Shown here: piece after piece, positions 34,195 to 43,101 of the stretch | Position numbering within the stretch: the first letter of the stretch is position 1 | Layout of the letters: every line of letters starts with the position of its first letter | The notes under the pieces: model-generated | Told to the model about the DNA's origin: nothing | The model's input: only the letters and a program-made list of their open reading frames with translations | Database searches by the model: none | Assembly (NCBI GenBank): GCA_002007745.1 | Contig: CP019882.1 | Location: 4,898,001-4,962,000, forward strand | Reading direction: 5' to 3' | DNA from: Mycolicibacterium litorale | GTDB taxonomy: Bacteria; Actinomycetota; Actinomycetes; Mycobacteriales; Mycobacteriaceae | Length of the DNA: 64,000 nucleotides | Translations under genes and position numbers: made by a program

Positions 34195-35988
34195 ATGGTC
34201 GAGCACACGGACGAGGCTTTCGAGGGCCTGCTCGCATACCTGCGTGACTCCGGGGGATTCGATTTCACGGGGTACAAGCGCACGTCGCTGATGCGCCGGG
34301 TCCGCCACCGGATGGGGCAGATCGGCTGCGAGACGTTCGAGGACTACCTCGACGTCCTGCAAGCCCAGCCGGACGAATTCTCCGCGCTGTTCAACACCAT
34401 CCTGATCAACGTCACGACGTTCTTCCGGGACCCGCAGGCGTGGGACGTGATCCGCGACCACGTGATTCCGCAGATCCTCGCCGAACGCGCAGCTGGCGAG
34501 CCCATCCGGGTGTGGAGCGCCGGCTGCGCCTCCGGACAGGAGGCCTACACCCTGGCGATGCTGCTGGCCGAGGCGTTGGGCGAGGACGATTTTCGTCGGC
34601 GGGTGAGCATCTACGCCACCGACGTCGACGAGGAGGCGTTGGCCCAGGCGCGCGCCGCCTCATACGACGCCAAGGCCGTCGAATCGGTGCCGCCGGAGCT
34701 GCTCGCCAAATACTTCGAGCAGGTCAACGGGCGCTTCGTCTTTCGGGAAGACTTGCGGCGGTCGATGATCTTCGGCCGAAACGACCTGGTGAAAGACGCC
34801 CCGATTTCCCGCGTCGACCTGCTGGTGTGCCCCAACACGCTGATGTATCTGAACTCGGAAACCCAGCGAAATGTGTTGAGCCGGTTGCATTTCGCGTTGG
34901 CCCCCAACGGAACGCTGTTCCTGGGGCACGCCGAGATGCTGCACAGCCACACCGACGAGTTCAGCCCGCTGGACATCAAGAACCGGATCTTTCGTAAGGC
35001 CAACGGTTCCAGCGCCGTTCGCGGCCTCGCAGACCTGCCGTCGGCGGTCCCGGATCGGCCCGGTGAGATCGACGAACTCGCTCCGATTCGAGAGTTGGCC
35101 TTGCGGGCCGGGCCCCTGGCGCAGATCGTGGCGACCGGTGCGGACACCGTGGCGATGATCAACCAGCAGGCGGAGGCGACGTTCGGGCTGTCCGGACGCG
35201 ACGTCGGCCGGTCACTGCGCGACCTGGAGATCTCCTACCGGCCGGTGGAACTACGGGCGTACATCGAGCAGGCGAAGATGCAGCGGCGCTCCGTCCGCAT
35301 CCAGGACGTGCAGTACCGACGCCCAGGCGGCGAGGTCATCTGGTTCGAGGTCCATGTCAACCCGTTGGTGGACCCGGATAACGGCCTGCTCGGCGTATCC
35401 ATCGTCTACAGCGACGTCACCGCGACACGGGCCCTGCTGGACAGACTGGTGGACAGCGCCCGGCAGCTGGAGGTCGCCTACGGCGAACTGCAGTCCACCA
35501 ACGAAAAACTGGAGACCAGCAACGAGGAACTCCAGTCCACGGTGGAGGAACTGGAGACCACCAACGAGGAACTGCAGTCCACCAACGAAGAGCTGCACAC
35601 CATCAACGACGCGGTGCGCCAGCGCAGCGCCGAGCTCGACAAGGCCAGGACGCTGCTGGGATCGCTGGTCGACTCGGTCGACCGCGCCCTGGTGGTGGTG
35701 GACCGGGAGATGCGCGTACTGGCGTGGAACCACGGCTGCGGGGCGCTGTGGGGCGTGCGGGCCGACGAGGCCGTCGGGACTTCTCTGACAGCGTTGGACA
35801 TCGGACTGCCGATGGGCAGTATCCGGCCGTTGATCGGCGACACCCTTGCCGACGCTGCCGGCGGCGAGGTGTCGGTGCAGGCCGTCGATCAGCGCGGCAC
35901 GCCCACCAGGATCCGGGTGACGTGTTGGGCGTTCCGGTCAGCGGAGGGTTCGGTCACCGGCGCTCTGCTCTTCATGGCGGTTGTGTGA
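34195..35988 (+). CDS. CheR-type methyltransferase with PAS domains and coiled coil
   Basis: 597 aa. CheR N domain about 1-75 and SAM-dependent methyltransferase about 80-275 (NVTTFFRDPQAWD; VWSAGCASGQEAYTLAM at 106-122; FGRNDLVKD; CPNTLMYL). A PAS domain follows (about 305-415), then a regular coiled coil (about 420-490) built of repeated ELQSTNEELxT-type heptads, then a second PAS (about 490-595). The coiled coil plus PAS pattern is that of CheB/CheR hybrid proteins; here CheB is a separate gene two places upstream. It may methylate a receptor or its own partner proteins. Confidence 0.88.
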   Translation: MVEHTDEAFEGLLAYLRDSGGFDFTGYKRTSLMRRVRHRMGQIGCETFEDYLDVLQAQPDEFSALFNTILINVTTFFRDPQAWDVIRDHVIPQILAERAAGEPIRVWSAGCASGQEAYTLAMLLAEALGEDDFRRRVSIYATDVDEEALAQARAASYDAKAVESVPPELLAKYFEQVNGRFVFREDLRRSMIFGRNDLVKDAPISRVDLLVCPNTLMYLNSETQRNVLSRLHFALAPNGTLFLGHAEMLHSHTDEFSPLDIKNRIFRKANGSSAVRGLADLPSAVPDRPGEIDELAPIRELALRAGPLAQIVATGADTVAMINQQAEATFGLSGRDVGRSLRDLEISYRPVELRAYIEQAKMQRRSVRIQDVQYRRPGGEVIWFEVHVNPLVDPDNGLLGVSIVYSDVTATRALLDRLVDSARQLEVAYGELQSTNEKLETSNEELQSTVEELETTNEELQSTNEELHTINDAVRQRSAELDKARTLLGSLVDSVDRALVVVDREMRVLAWNHGCGALWGVRADEAVGTSLTALDIGLPMGSIRPLIGDTLADAAGGEVSVQAVDQRGTPTRIRVTCWAFRSAEGSVTGALLFMAVV

Positions 35989-36111
35989 CGTTCTTCTGGT
36001 GAACGCAGCCGTGGCTTTGACAGTCGCGTCTACCGCCGACGCCGCTCGGCGTCCACCAGCTTCCTGGCGATGTCGACGACCCAGCTTGACAACCGACGCT
36101 AGGGCATGAGG

Positions 36112-36129
36112 TAGAACACGTTCTACTAT
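36112..36129 (+). promoter_or_regulatory. KstR-type operator overlapping a -10 element
   Basis: TAGAACACGTTCTA (36112-36125) fits the KstR consensus TnnAACnnGTTnnA and is a perfect palindrome. TACTAT at 36124-36129 is a good -10 that places transcription start about at the ATG (36136), and no Shine-Dalgarno is present, so the message is probably leaderless. Bound KstR would cover the -10. KstR is the TetR repressor of mycobacterial cholesterol catabolism, released by a sterol-derived CoA thioester. Confidence 0.75.
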
Positions 36130-36135
36130 CGCCAG

Positions 36136-37005
36136 ATGCGATTCACGTATGCCGAGGCGATGACCGACCCGACGTTCTATATCCCGCTGGCCCAGGCCGC
36201 CGAGGCCGCCGGTTATCACGCGATGACGATCCCGGACAGCGTCGCCTATCCTTTCGAGTCGGATTCGAAGTATCCGTACACCCCGGACGGCAACCGCGAG
36301 TTCCTCGAAGGTAAGTCCTTCATCGAGACGTTCGTGCTGACCGCCGCGCTGGGCGCGGTGACCACGAACCTCAAGTTCAACTTCTTCGTTCTCAAGCTGC
36401 CGATCCGCCCGCCGGCGCTGGTGGCCAAACAGGCCGGTTCGCTGGCGGCGCTGATCGGCAACCGGGTCGGCCTCGGTGTCGGCACCAGCCCCTGGCCGGA
36501 GGATTACGAGCTGATGGGTGTTCCGTTCGCCAAGCGCGGCAAGCGGATGGACGAGTGCATCGACATCATCCGCGGGCTGACCAGCGGTGACTATTTCGAG
36601 TACCACGGCGAGTTCTACGACATCCCCAAGACCAAGATGACGCCCGCACCGTCGGAGCCCATTCCGATCTTGATCGGCGGGCACGCCGACGCGGCGTTGC
36701 GCCGGGCCGCCCGTAACGACGGCTGGATGCACGGCGGCGGCAACGAGGATCTCGACGAGCTGCTGGTCACACTCAATCGCTATCGCGAGGAGGAAGAAGG
36801 CGGGACTTCGCGGCCTTTTGAAATCCATGTCATCTCGGCCGATGGCTTCACCGTAGACGGCGTGAAGCGCTTGGAGGACAAGGGTGTCACCGACGTGATC
36901 GTCGGATTCCGGGTGCCCTACGTCAAAGGCCCCGACACCGAGCCGCTGGACGCCAAGATCCGCAACCTGGAGTGGTTCGCCGAGAACGTGATCGCGAAAG
37001 TCTAA
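36136..37005 (+). CDS. LLM-class F420-dependent oxidoreductase (KstR-box gene)
   Basis: 289-residue luciferase-like TIM barrel. The N-terminus MRFTYAEAMTDPTFYIPLAQ and the segment NRVGLGVGTSPWPEDYELMG (about 111-130), followed by KRGKRMDECIDIIRGL, are those of F420-dependent monooxygenase/reductase families of actinobacteria. The ATG lies 10 bases after a KstR operator and is probably the first transcribed codon. Control by KstR suggests a role in sterol breakdown or a redox side step. A convergent enoyl-CoA hydratase follows three bases later. Confidence 0.87.
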   Translation: MRFTYAEAMTDPTFYIPLAQAAEAAGYHAMTIPDSVAYPFESDSKYPYTPDGNREFLEGKSFIETFVLTAALGAVTTNLKFNFFVLKLPIRPPALVAKQAGSLAALIGNRVGLGVGTSPWPEDYELMGVPFAKRGKRMDECIDIIRGLTSGDYFEYHGEFYDIPKTKMTPAPSEPIPILIGGHADAALRRAARNDGWMHGGGNEDLDELLVTLNRYREEEEGGTSRPFEIHVISADGFTVDGVKRLEDKGVTDVIVGFRVPYVKGPDTEPLDAKIRNLEWFAENVIAKV

Positions 37006-37008
37006 CTC

Positions 37009-37809
37009 TTACAGGGGATCCCACTTCGGCGCGCGCTTTTCGCGGTGCGCCATGGCGGCCTCGCGCGGATTGTCGGTGAAGCCGGTCAAGATCTGGGTCC
37101 GGTTCTCGATCTCCTTGGCGTGCCGCAGGCTCGGCGCGTCCAGCGCGGCGTTCAGCCCGCTCTTGGTCTGCCAGACACCGAAAGCATTGTTGGCGGCGAT
37201 GGTTCGCGCCATCGCCAGGGCGGCGTCGGTCAACTGGTCATCGGGGACCACCTCGTGCACCAAGCCGATGCGGTACGCCTCGCTCGCGTCGATGATCCGC
37301 CCGGTCAGCATCAGTTCCCGCGCGACACCCGCACCGACGATCTTCGGCAGCAGGTAACTGGTCCCCATATCCATCGAGGAGAACCCCGCCTTGATGAAGA
37401 CCGACCCGAAACGCGCCGACTCCGAGGCGATCCGGATGTCGCAGTGCAGTGCATAGGCCAGTCCACCGCCCACCGCCACACCATTGACCGCGGCCACCAC
37501 CGGGATGGGCAGCTCGTAGAGGCGGGTCAGCTGGTCGGCCAATCTGACCTGGGCGTCGTACATGGTCTTGAACTGGGCCCCAGCTGGTTTCGTCCAGGGC
37601 TGTCCGGTGCCGCTCAGATCCGCCCCGGCGCAGAAGCCGCGGCCCGCCCCGGTCAGCACGGCCACCCGGTACTGCCAGGAACTCAGCTTGTCCAGCGCGT
37701 CATCGACACCGTCGATCAGGGCGCCGTCGATCGCATTGAGCAGCTCGGGCCGGTTGAGGGTGACGCCGGCGATCCCGTCTTCGATTTCTGCGAATTCCAC
37801 CGCGGACAT
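37009..37809 (-). CDS. Enoyl-CoA hydratase/isomerase family protein
   Basis: 266-residue crotonase. Oxyanion-hole parts GAGRGFCAGADLSG (about 55-68) and NGVAVGGGLAYALHCD (about 109-124) are good. In the second catalytic segment it reads FSSMDMGTSYLLP, with Asp-Met-Gly where hydratases have Pro-Glu or Asp-Gly-Gly, so activity may be isomerase-like or changed. The start is the ATG at 37809 (MSAVEFAE). It converges with the F420 oxidoreductase and diverges from the SRPBCC gene at 37854, whose start is 44 bases away. Substrate not known. Confidence 0.87.
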   Translation of the reverse strand: MSAVEFAEIEDGIAGVTLNRPELLNAIDGALIDGVDDALDKLSSWQYRVAVLTGAGRGFCAGADLSGTGQPWTKPAGAQFKTMYDAQVRLADQLTRLYELPIPVVAAVNGVAVGGGLAYALHCDIRIASESARFGSVFIKAGFSSMDMGTSYLLPKIVGAGVARELMLTGRIIDASEAYRIGLVHEVVPDDQLTDAALAMARTIAANNAFGVWQTKSGLNAALDAPSLRHAKEIENRTQILTGFTDNPREAAMAHREKRAPKWDPL

Positions 37810-37853
37810 GGGGTGCAGGTTAGCGCCGCGGCGGCACCGGGTATAGGCCGCCC

Positions 37854-38282
37854 ATGGCTACAGTCGACGTATCGGTCCCCTCCGATGTGACACCGGAGCG
37901 CGCCTGGGCGCTGGCGTCGAATCTCAAGCGGTTCGACGAGTGGATGACCATCTTCGCCGGCTGGCGCGGCCCGGTGCCCGACACGATCACCGAAGGCACC
38001 TGCGTCTCGTCTCTGGTCAAGGTGAAGGGCTTCCGCAACACCATCCGCTGGTGCGTCACCGGCTACGACGAACCGCACTCGATCGAGCTGACCGGCACCG
38101 GCCGGCCGGGCATCAAGATCGGCATCACCATGAAGGTGATCGCCGACTATGAGCGCACCTGTTTCCACCTGATCGCCGACCTGTCCGGCGGTCTGCTCAA
38201 CGGGCCGGTCGGCCGGCTGGTGGCCCGGGTGCTCGAGGCGGACGTGCGGCGGTCGGTGACCAATCTGGCGGCTTTGGCCTGA
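37854..38282 (+). CDS. SRPBCC family protein (polyketide cyclase/START-like)
   Basis: 142-residue helix-grip domain. ATVDVSVPSDVTPERAWALA with WMTIFAGWRG and the closing long helix LVARVLEADVRRSVTNLAAL is the standard layout of SRPBCC ligand-binding proteins in mycobacteria. No catalytic residues can be named. Such proteins bind lipids or aromatic molecules in a deep pocket. It is divergent from the enoyl-CoA hydratase and lies 114 bases before the propionyl-CoA synthetase gene. Confidence 0.82.
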   Translation: MATVDVSVPSDVTPERAWALASNLKRFDEWMTIFAGWRGPVPDTITEGTCVSSLVKVKGFRNTIRWCVTGYDEPHSIELTGTGRPGIKIGITMKVIADYERTCFHLIADLSGGLLNGPVGRLVARVLEADVRRSVTNLAALA

Positions 38283-38396
38283 GGTGAGCCGCTCGGCGCA
38301 GATGTTGGTGCGTTCGCCGACAAATCGCCCGGCGATGAGACCTGCGCCACTCGATCGCGCTACCGTGCTCTCACCCAATGACGGGAAGGAGCCGGT

Positions 38397-40265
38397 ATGG
38401 GCGAGTATCGCGAGCTGTTCGACGCCAGCGTGGCCGACCCCGCGACGTTCTGGGCGCAGGCCGCCCGGTCGGTGTCGTGGACGCGGGCGCCGCGGCAGAT
38501 CCTCGACGACAGCAACCCGCCGTTCTATCGGTGGTTCCCCGACGCGGAGCTGAACACCTGCGCGAACGCCCTGGACCGGCACCTGCCTGAACGCGGTGAC
38601 CAGGCCGCATTGATCTACGACTCCCCCGTCACCGGCATCAAGCGCACCTACACCTACCGGCAATTGCACGACGAGACAGCACGTTTCGCCGGCGCATTGC
38701 GAGCAATGGGGGTCGACAAGGGCGATCGGGTGGTGCTCTACATGCCGATGATCCCGGAGGCGGTCATCGCGATGCTGGCCTGTGCCCGGCTGGGGGCGGT
38801 GCACTCCGTGGTCTTCGGTGGATTCGCCGCGCACGAGTTGGCCACCCGCATCGACGATGCCCGACCGACGGTCATCGTCTCGGCGTCGTGCGGGATCGAG
38901 CCCACCAGGGTCGTGGAGTACAAGCCGATGCTGGACCACGCGCTGGAACTGGCTTCACACCAGCCGGGGATGTGCGTGATCGTCCAGCGCGATCGGCACC
39001 GCTGCGAGCTTGTCGCCGGCCGCGATGTCGAGTGGGCCGACGCGATGGCCACCGCAGAACCGGCCGACCCGGTGCCGGTGGCCGCGACGGATCCGCTCTA
39101 CGTGCTCTACACCTCGGGCACCACGGGCAAACCGAAGGGCATCGTGCGAGACAACGGGGGCCACGCGGTCGCCCTGTTGTGGAGCATGCGGCACATCTAC
39201 GACATCGACCCGGGTGACGTGTTTTGGGCCGCCTCTGACGTGGGGTGGGTGGTCGGCCACTCCTACATCGTCTACGCGCCGCTGCTGGCCGGGGCGACGA
39301 CGGTGCTCTACGAGGGAAAGCCCATCGGCACTCCGGATCCCGGTGCATTCTGGCGGGTTGTCGCCGAGTACGGCGTCAAGGCGCTGTTCACCGCGCCGAC
39401 CGCGATCAGGGCGATCCGCAAGGAAGACCCGCAGGGTTCGCACATCGGCCGCTACGACCTTTCCGCACTGAAGTACCTGTTCCAAGCCGGTGAGCGCCTG
39501 GATCCCGACACCTATGCGTGGGCCTCGGAGAGGCTGGGCGTCCCAGTGGTCGACCACTGGTGGCAGACCGAGACCGGATGGGCGATCGCCGCCAATCCGA
39601 TGGGTGTGGAACAACTTCCGCTCAAGCCGGGGTCGCCTACGGTGCCGATGCCGGGTTACGACGTGCAGATCCTGCAGATCGACGGATCCCCGTGTGCACC
39701 CGGTGAGGAGGGTGCGATCTGCATCAGCCTTCCGCTGCCGCCGGGCACCCTGCCAACGCTGTGGGGTGACGACGCCCGCTACGAGGCCTCTTACCTGTGC
39801 GAGCACCCCGGCTTCTACTTGACCGGAGATGGCGGCTACATCGACTCCGACGGCTACCTGTTCGTGATGGGTCGGATCGACGATGTGATCAACGTTGCCG
39901 GACACCGGCTTTCCACCGGATCGATCGAGGCCGTGCTGGCTGCTCACCCCGCGGTGGCGGAGTGCGCGGTGATCGGAGTGGCCGACGAGATCAAGGGTCA
40001 GGTGCCGCGCGGCTTCGTGGTGCTCAAGGCCGGCGCGTCAGCCGAGGGCTTGGCCGCGGAATTGGTCGCCGCGGTGCGTGACGAGATCGGTGCGGTGGCC
40101 TGCTTCCGGCTGGTCGACGTCGTGCCCGCCCTGCCGAAGACGCGTTCCGGCAAGATCCTGCGCAAGACGATGCGCGGCATCGCCCACGGCAAGGACGAGC
40201 CGATGCCCTCGACCATCGAGGATCCGACGGTGCTCGAGACGTTGAAGCCGATCCTGCAGGGATAA
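38397..40265 (+). CDS. prpE: Propionyl-CoA synthetase
   Basis: 622-residue acyl-CoA ligase of the acetyl/propionyl-CoA synthetase branch. The phosphate loop YTSGTTGKPKG is near 239-249, VVDHWWQTETGWAI near 384, and the catalytic Lys is in KTRSGKILRKTMR near 586. FWAAS(D)VGWVVGHSY is the acetate/propionate-type binding segment; the residue pattern favours PrpE over Acs. AAGGAG precedes the ATG. It activates propionate, a main product of odd-chain fatty acid and sterol side-chain catabolism, which suits the KstR-controlled and CoA-metabolic genes nearby. Confidence 0.92.
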   Translation: MGEYRELFDASVADPATFWAQAARSVSWTRAPRQILDDSNPPFYRWFPDAELNTCANALDRHLPERGDQAALIYDSPVTGIKRTYTYRQLHDETARFAGALRAMGVDKGDRVVLYMPMIPEAVIAMLACARLGAVHSVVFGGFAAHELATRIDDARPTVIVSASCGIEPTRVVEYKPMLDHALELASHQPGMCVIVQRDRHRCELVAGRDVEWADAMATAEPADPVPVAATDPLYVLYTSGTTGKPKGIVRDNGGHAVALLWSMRHIYDIDPGDVFWAASDVGWVVGHSYIVYAPLLAGATTVLYEGKPIGTPDPGAFWRVVAEYGVKALFTAPTAIRAIRKEDPQGSHIGRYDLSALKYLFQAGERLDPDTYAWASERLGVPVVDHWWQTETGWAIAANPMGVEQLPLKPGSPTVPMPGYDVQILQIDGSPCAPGEEGAICISLPLPPGTLPTLWGDDARYEASYLCEHPGFYLTGDGGYIDSDGYLFVMGRIDDVINVAGHRLSTGSIEAVLAAHPAVAECAVIGVADEIKGQVPRGFVVLKAGASAEGLAAELVAAVRDEIGAVACFRLVDVVPALPKTRSGKILRKTMRGIAHGKDEPMPSTIEDPTVLETLKPILQG

Positions 40266-40270
40266 GGCGT

Positions 40271-40894
40271 TTGGTCAGCATCGACGAGCTGCATGCCGCT
40301 GATCCGCCGCAGGCTTGGCGCGCTGCGGGCTTCAGCGTGGACTCCGACGACGTGTGCCGGGTCGGCGATGTCCGGGTCCGGCTGGCCGGCGACGGCACCG
40401 GCATTCTCGGCTGGACGTTACGGGGTCTGCCCGCAGACGGCGACGTCGACGGCATCCCGACGTTGCGCTCCGATACCGAGCCGGCATCCCCCGCGGAACA
40501 CCCCAACGGCGTGACGTCGATCGACCACGTCGTGCTGCTGTCCCCGGATCTGGACCGGACCGTCGCATCGTTGGCCGCCATCGGATTGGAGCCGCGCCGG
40601 GAACGCGACGCCGAACTGGGTGGCCAACCGATGCGGCAGATCTTCTACCGGCTGGGCCCGGTGATTCTCGAGGTGGTCGGCGCGGCCGGTGTCGCCAACG
40701 ACGGCCCGTCTTCGCTGTGGGGGGTCACCTATGTCGTCGCCGATATCGATGCGACCGCGGCGTTCTTCTCCGACCGCGCGCTGCCGGTGAAGGATGCCGT
40801 GCAGCCCGGACGCCGGATCACCACATTGCGGCACCGCGATCTGGGCATGTCGGTTCGCACGGCGATGATCTCGCTGCCTATTCTCGGCGCATGA
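40271..40894 (+). CDS. VOC (glyoxalase-like) family protein
   Basis: 207 aa. Two weak betaalphabetabetabeta modules typical of vicinal-oxygen-chelate proteins are seen in the second half: TSIDHVVLLSPDLDRTVASL (about 80-99) with a metal-ligand His, and IFYRLGPVILEVVG containing a possible Glu ligand, then TYVVADIDATAAFF. The start is probably TTG at 40271, with AAGG four bases upstream; no better start exists. It follows prpE by five bases and overlaps rnhA (ATGA), so the three are likely co-transcribed. A role such as methylmalonyl-CoA epimerase-like chemistry is possible but unproven. Confidence 0.75.
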   Translation: MVSIDELHAADPPQAWRAAGFSVDSDDVCRVGDVRVRLAGDGTGILGWTLRGLPADGDVDGIPTLRSDTEPASPAEHPNGVTSIDHVVLLSPDLDRTVASLAAIGLEPRRERDAELGGQPMRQIFYRLGPVILEVVGAAGVANDGPSSLWGVTYVVADIDATAAFFSDRALPVKDAVQPGRRITTLRHRDLGMSVRTAMISLPILGA

Positions 40895-41355
40895 CTGGCG
40901 AGGTCGTTGTGATCCACACCGACGGTGGGTGCCGCCCCAACCCTGGGCCCGGCGGCTGGGGAGCGGTATTGCGAATGCGCCAACACGTACGGGAGATGTG
41001 CGGCGGCGAGGCCGGGGCGACGAGCAACAACCGGATGGAGTTGACTGCTCCGATCATGGCGCTGGAGGCGCTCACCCGATCGGTGACGGTGCACCTCTAT
41101 ACCGACAGCACCTATGTCCGCAACGGGATCACCAAATGGGTGACCGGGTGGGAGCGCAACGGCTGGCTGACCGCGGCCAAGCAGCCGGTCAAGAATGTCG
41201 ACCTGTGGCAGCGCCTCCAGCTCGCCTGCGCTGCGCACCGGGTCGAATGGTTCTGGGTGAAGGGACATTCCGGCGTCGCCGACAACGAGCTGGCCGACCA
41301 GTTGGCGACCCGGGGCCTGCAGGAGGCACTCGCCGCCTCGGGGCTCCGCATTTGA
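40891..41355 (+). CDS. rnhA: Ribonuclease HI
   Basis: 154-residue RNase HI that cleaves RNA in RNA-DNA hybrids. The metal-binding carboxylates are in HTDGGCRPNPGPGGWG (Asp10), NNRMELTAP (Glu), LYTDSTYV (Asp) and VADNELADQLA (Asp), with the His in KGHSGVADN. Length and order fit E. coli RnhA, without an extra hybrid-binding domain. Start ATG 40891 overlaps the VOC stop; readings starting upstream are frame artefacts. Next gene downstream is the DUF222/HNH gene. Confidence 0.96.
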   Translation: MTGEVVVIHTDGGCRPNPGPGGWGAVLRMRQHVREMCGGEAGATSNNRMELTAPIMALEALTRSVTVHLYTDSTYVRNGITKWVTGWERNGWLTAAKQPVKNVDLWQRLQLACAAHRVEWFWVKGHSGVADNELADQLATRGLQEALAASGLRI

Positions 41356-41437
41356 GGTTATCCCCAGACTCGGGTTAGCCCCCAGGTTGGTGTGAGGGCA
41401 CTTTCGGTGTCATAGGGTCGGGCGTAGCGTTTCGCAC

Positions 41438-42813
41438 ATGCGTTCGATTGACGCGGTGTTGGAGCAGCTCGACGAGGTTGTCGAGGCGCTGAGCGCGGTC
41501 GATCTCGATGTGCTGGCCGCGCCGCAGCGGTTCGCGGTATTGGAACGCCTGGAAACCGCGCGGCGCCGCCAGGTCGCGGTGTCCTGCGCGGTGGTTTCCC
41601 GCCTGGAACGGTTCGAAGGCTGCCCTCCGCTACCGATCACGCTCGCCGACGTCCTGCGGATCAGCAAGCGTGAGGCCAACCGCCGCCTGCGCGACGCCAA
41701 GCAGCTCACCCCGCGCACCACACTGACCGGCCAATCCCTGCCCCCACTGCTGCCCGAAACCGCCAAGGCCTGGCACGCCGGCATGTTGGATGGCGAGCAC
41801 CTCCAGGTCATCGAGAAGTTCTTCCGCGACCTGCCCGACCATGTGCCCGCAGCCGAGATCGAGAAAGCCGAGAAATCGCTTGCCGAGCCCCGGTGAACCT
41901 GCGCCCCGACCAACTGGAGAAAGTCGCCGCCCAACTGTCGCTACTACTCAACCCCGACGGGACATTCTCCGACGAGGACCGCGCCCGCAAGCGGGGATTC
42001 GTGTGGTGCGGCGGGCAGGGTGTCGATGGCATGAGCGTCGGGAAGCTGGTCGCCGATCCGGAGTTGCGGGCGGCCGTGGATGCCTGGATGGCCAAATACG
42101 CCGCACCCGGTATGTGTAATCCCGCAGACGAGTCACCCACCGTGCTGGGCGAGCCCACCGACGAGGTCATCGGCGGCGACCAGCGCAGCTACGGCCAGCG
42201 TCAGCACGACGCGCTGACAGCGCTCCTGCGCGGGGCGCTGGGGGATCCGAAGTTCGGCCAGCACCACGGGCTCCCGGTCACCGTGATCGTCTCGGCGACG
42301 CTGCAAGACTTGCAGAACCAGACCGGCCACGCCGTCACCGCCGCCGGGACCGTCATTCCGATCCCCGAGCTGATCCGGCTGTCGGCGCACGCGTATCACT
42401 ATCTGGCGCTGTTCGACGGGGTGAACGGCCGGGCGTTGTGGCTGGGCCGCACCAAACGCATCGCATCGGCCGATCAGCGCATCATCCTGCACAGCAAGGA
42501 TCGGGGCTGCACCCGGCCCGGCTGCGATGCCCCCGGATATCACAGTGAGGTCCACCATGCCGCACGCGACTGGAAACACGGTGGCGCCACCGACATCGAC
42601 GACCTCACCTTGGCCTGCGGGCCCGACAACCAACTCGTCGAGACCGGTGGCTGGACCACTCGGAAACGACCCGACGGCGCGACCGAGTGGATCCCGCCGC
42701 CGGACCTTCCCATGATCCGGGGCGGCATCAACACCTACCACCACCCCGAGCGGCTATTGGGTGATGACCCACCACGCGACGGTGCGGACGACGACGGCGG
42801 CGAGGCCGCTTAG
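41438..42813 (+). pseudogene. DUF222/HNH endonuclease (13E12-type) gene split by a frameshift
   Basis: The first frame (41438-41896) carries the N-terminal half of DUF222: SIDAVLEQLDEVVEALSAVD and DVLRISKREANRRLRDAKQL. It ends at AEKSLAEPR with TGA. A second frame opens at GTG 41893, in GTGA overlap, with NLRPDQLEKVAAQLSLLLNP, the direct continuation in intact family members, and ends with an HNH domain (CTRPGCDAPGYHSEVHHA near residue 213, then DDLTLACGPDNQLVE). One extra base near 41888 would join the halves. The overlap could also allow coupled translation of two pieces. Function of 13E12 proteins is not known; they are repeated in mycobacterial genomes. Confidence 0.82.
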
Positions 42814-43045
42814 CCGGGAAGCATTGCGGCAAACGGGGATTCGTCGGTGAAACCGTGCCAACGCGCCCCACGAAACGCAGGCCACCCTCATCGGGTATCC
42901 CCAACACCAACGAGGGCGAACGTTTCCAGCACGCGACGCCGGTCTCGGTACTTCGCCTTCAGCAGGGAATGCCCGTCGAGCCGCAGAATATCGAAGGCCC
43001 AGAACTCGATACCATCCAGGATGACGTCGTGGTCAAGCATTCGAG
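42814..43045 (-). pseudogene. Remnant of ligD: collage of pieces from its ligase half
   Basis: On the minus strand this spacer repeats four separated stretches of the ligD gene at 49465, in the same order: about 42820-42848 (matching 49619-49647), 42862-42912 (49715-49765), 42913-43012 (49986-50085) and 43013-43040 (50160-50187). Between them the corresponding ligD parts are missing. Recognisable residues include LGIPDEGGLRFVGRVGT, nearly the same as in LigD. No open frame spans it. It is thus a partial, internally deleted copy of ligD 6.7 kb from the parent gene. Confidence 0.82.
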
Positions 43046-43101
43046 GACCACCGGCGAATCCTGGCCGCCGGGATTAATGTCGTCGGCAGCGGCCGAGCCG
43101 G

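Noticed and set aside
36038..36053. Terminator hairpin GACGCC-GCTC-GGCGTC after the CheR gene
   Set aside because: Stem of six pairs and no U-run; such short hairpins are frequent by chance at this GC content.
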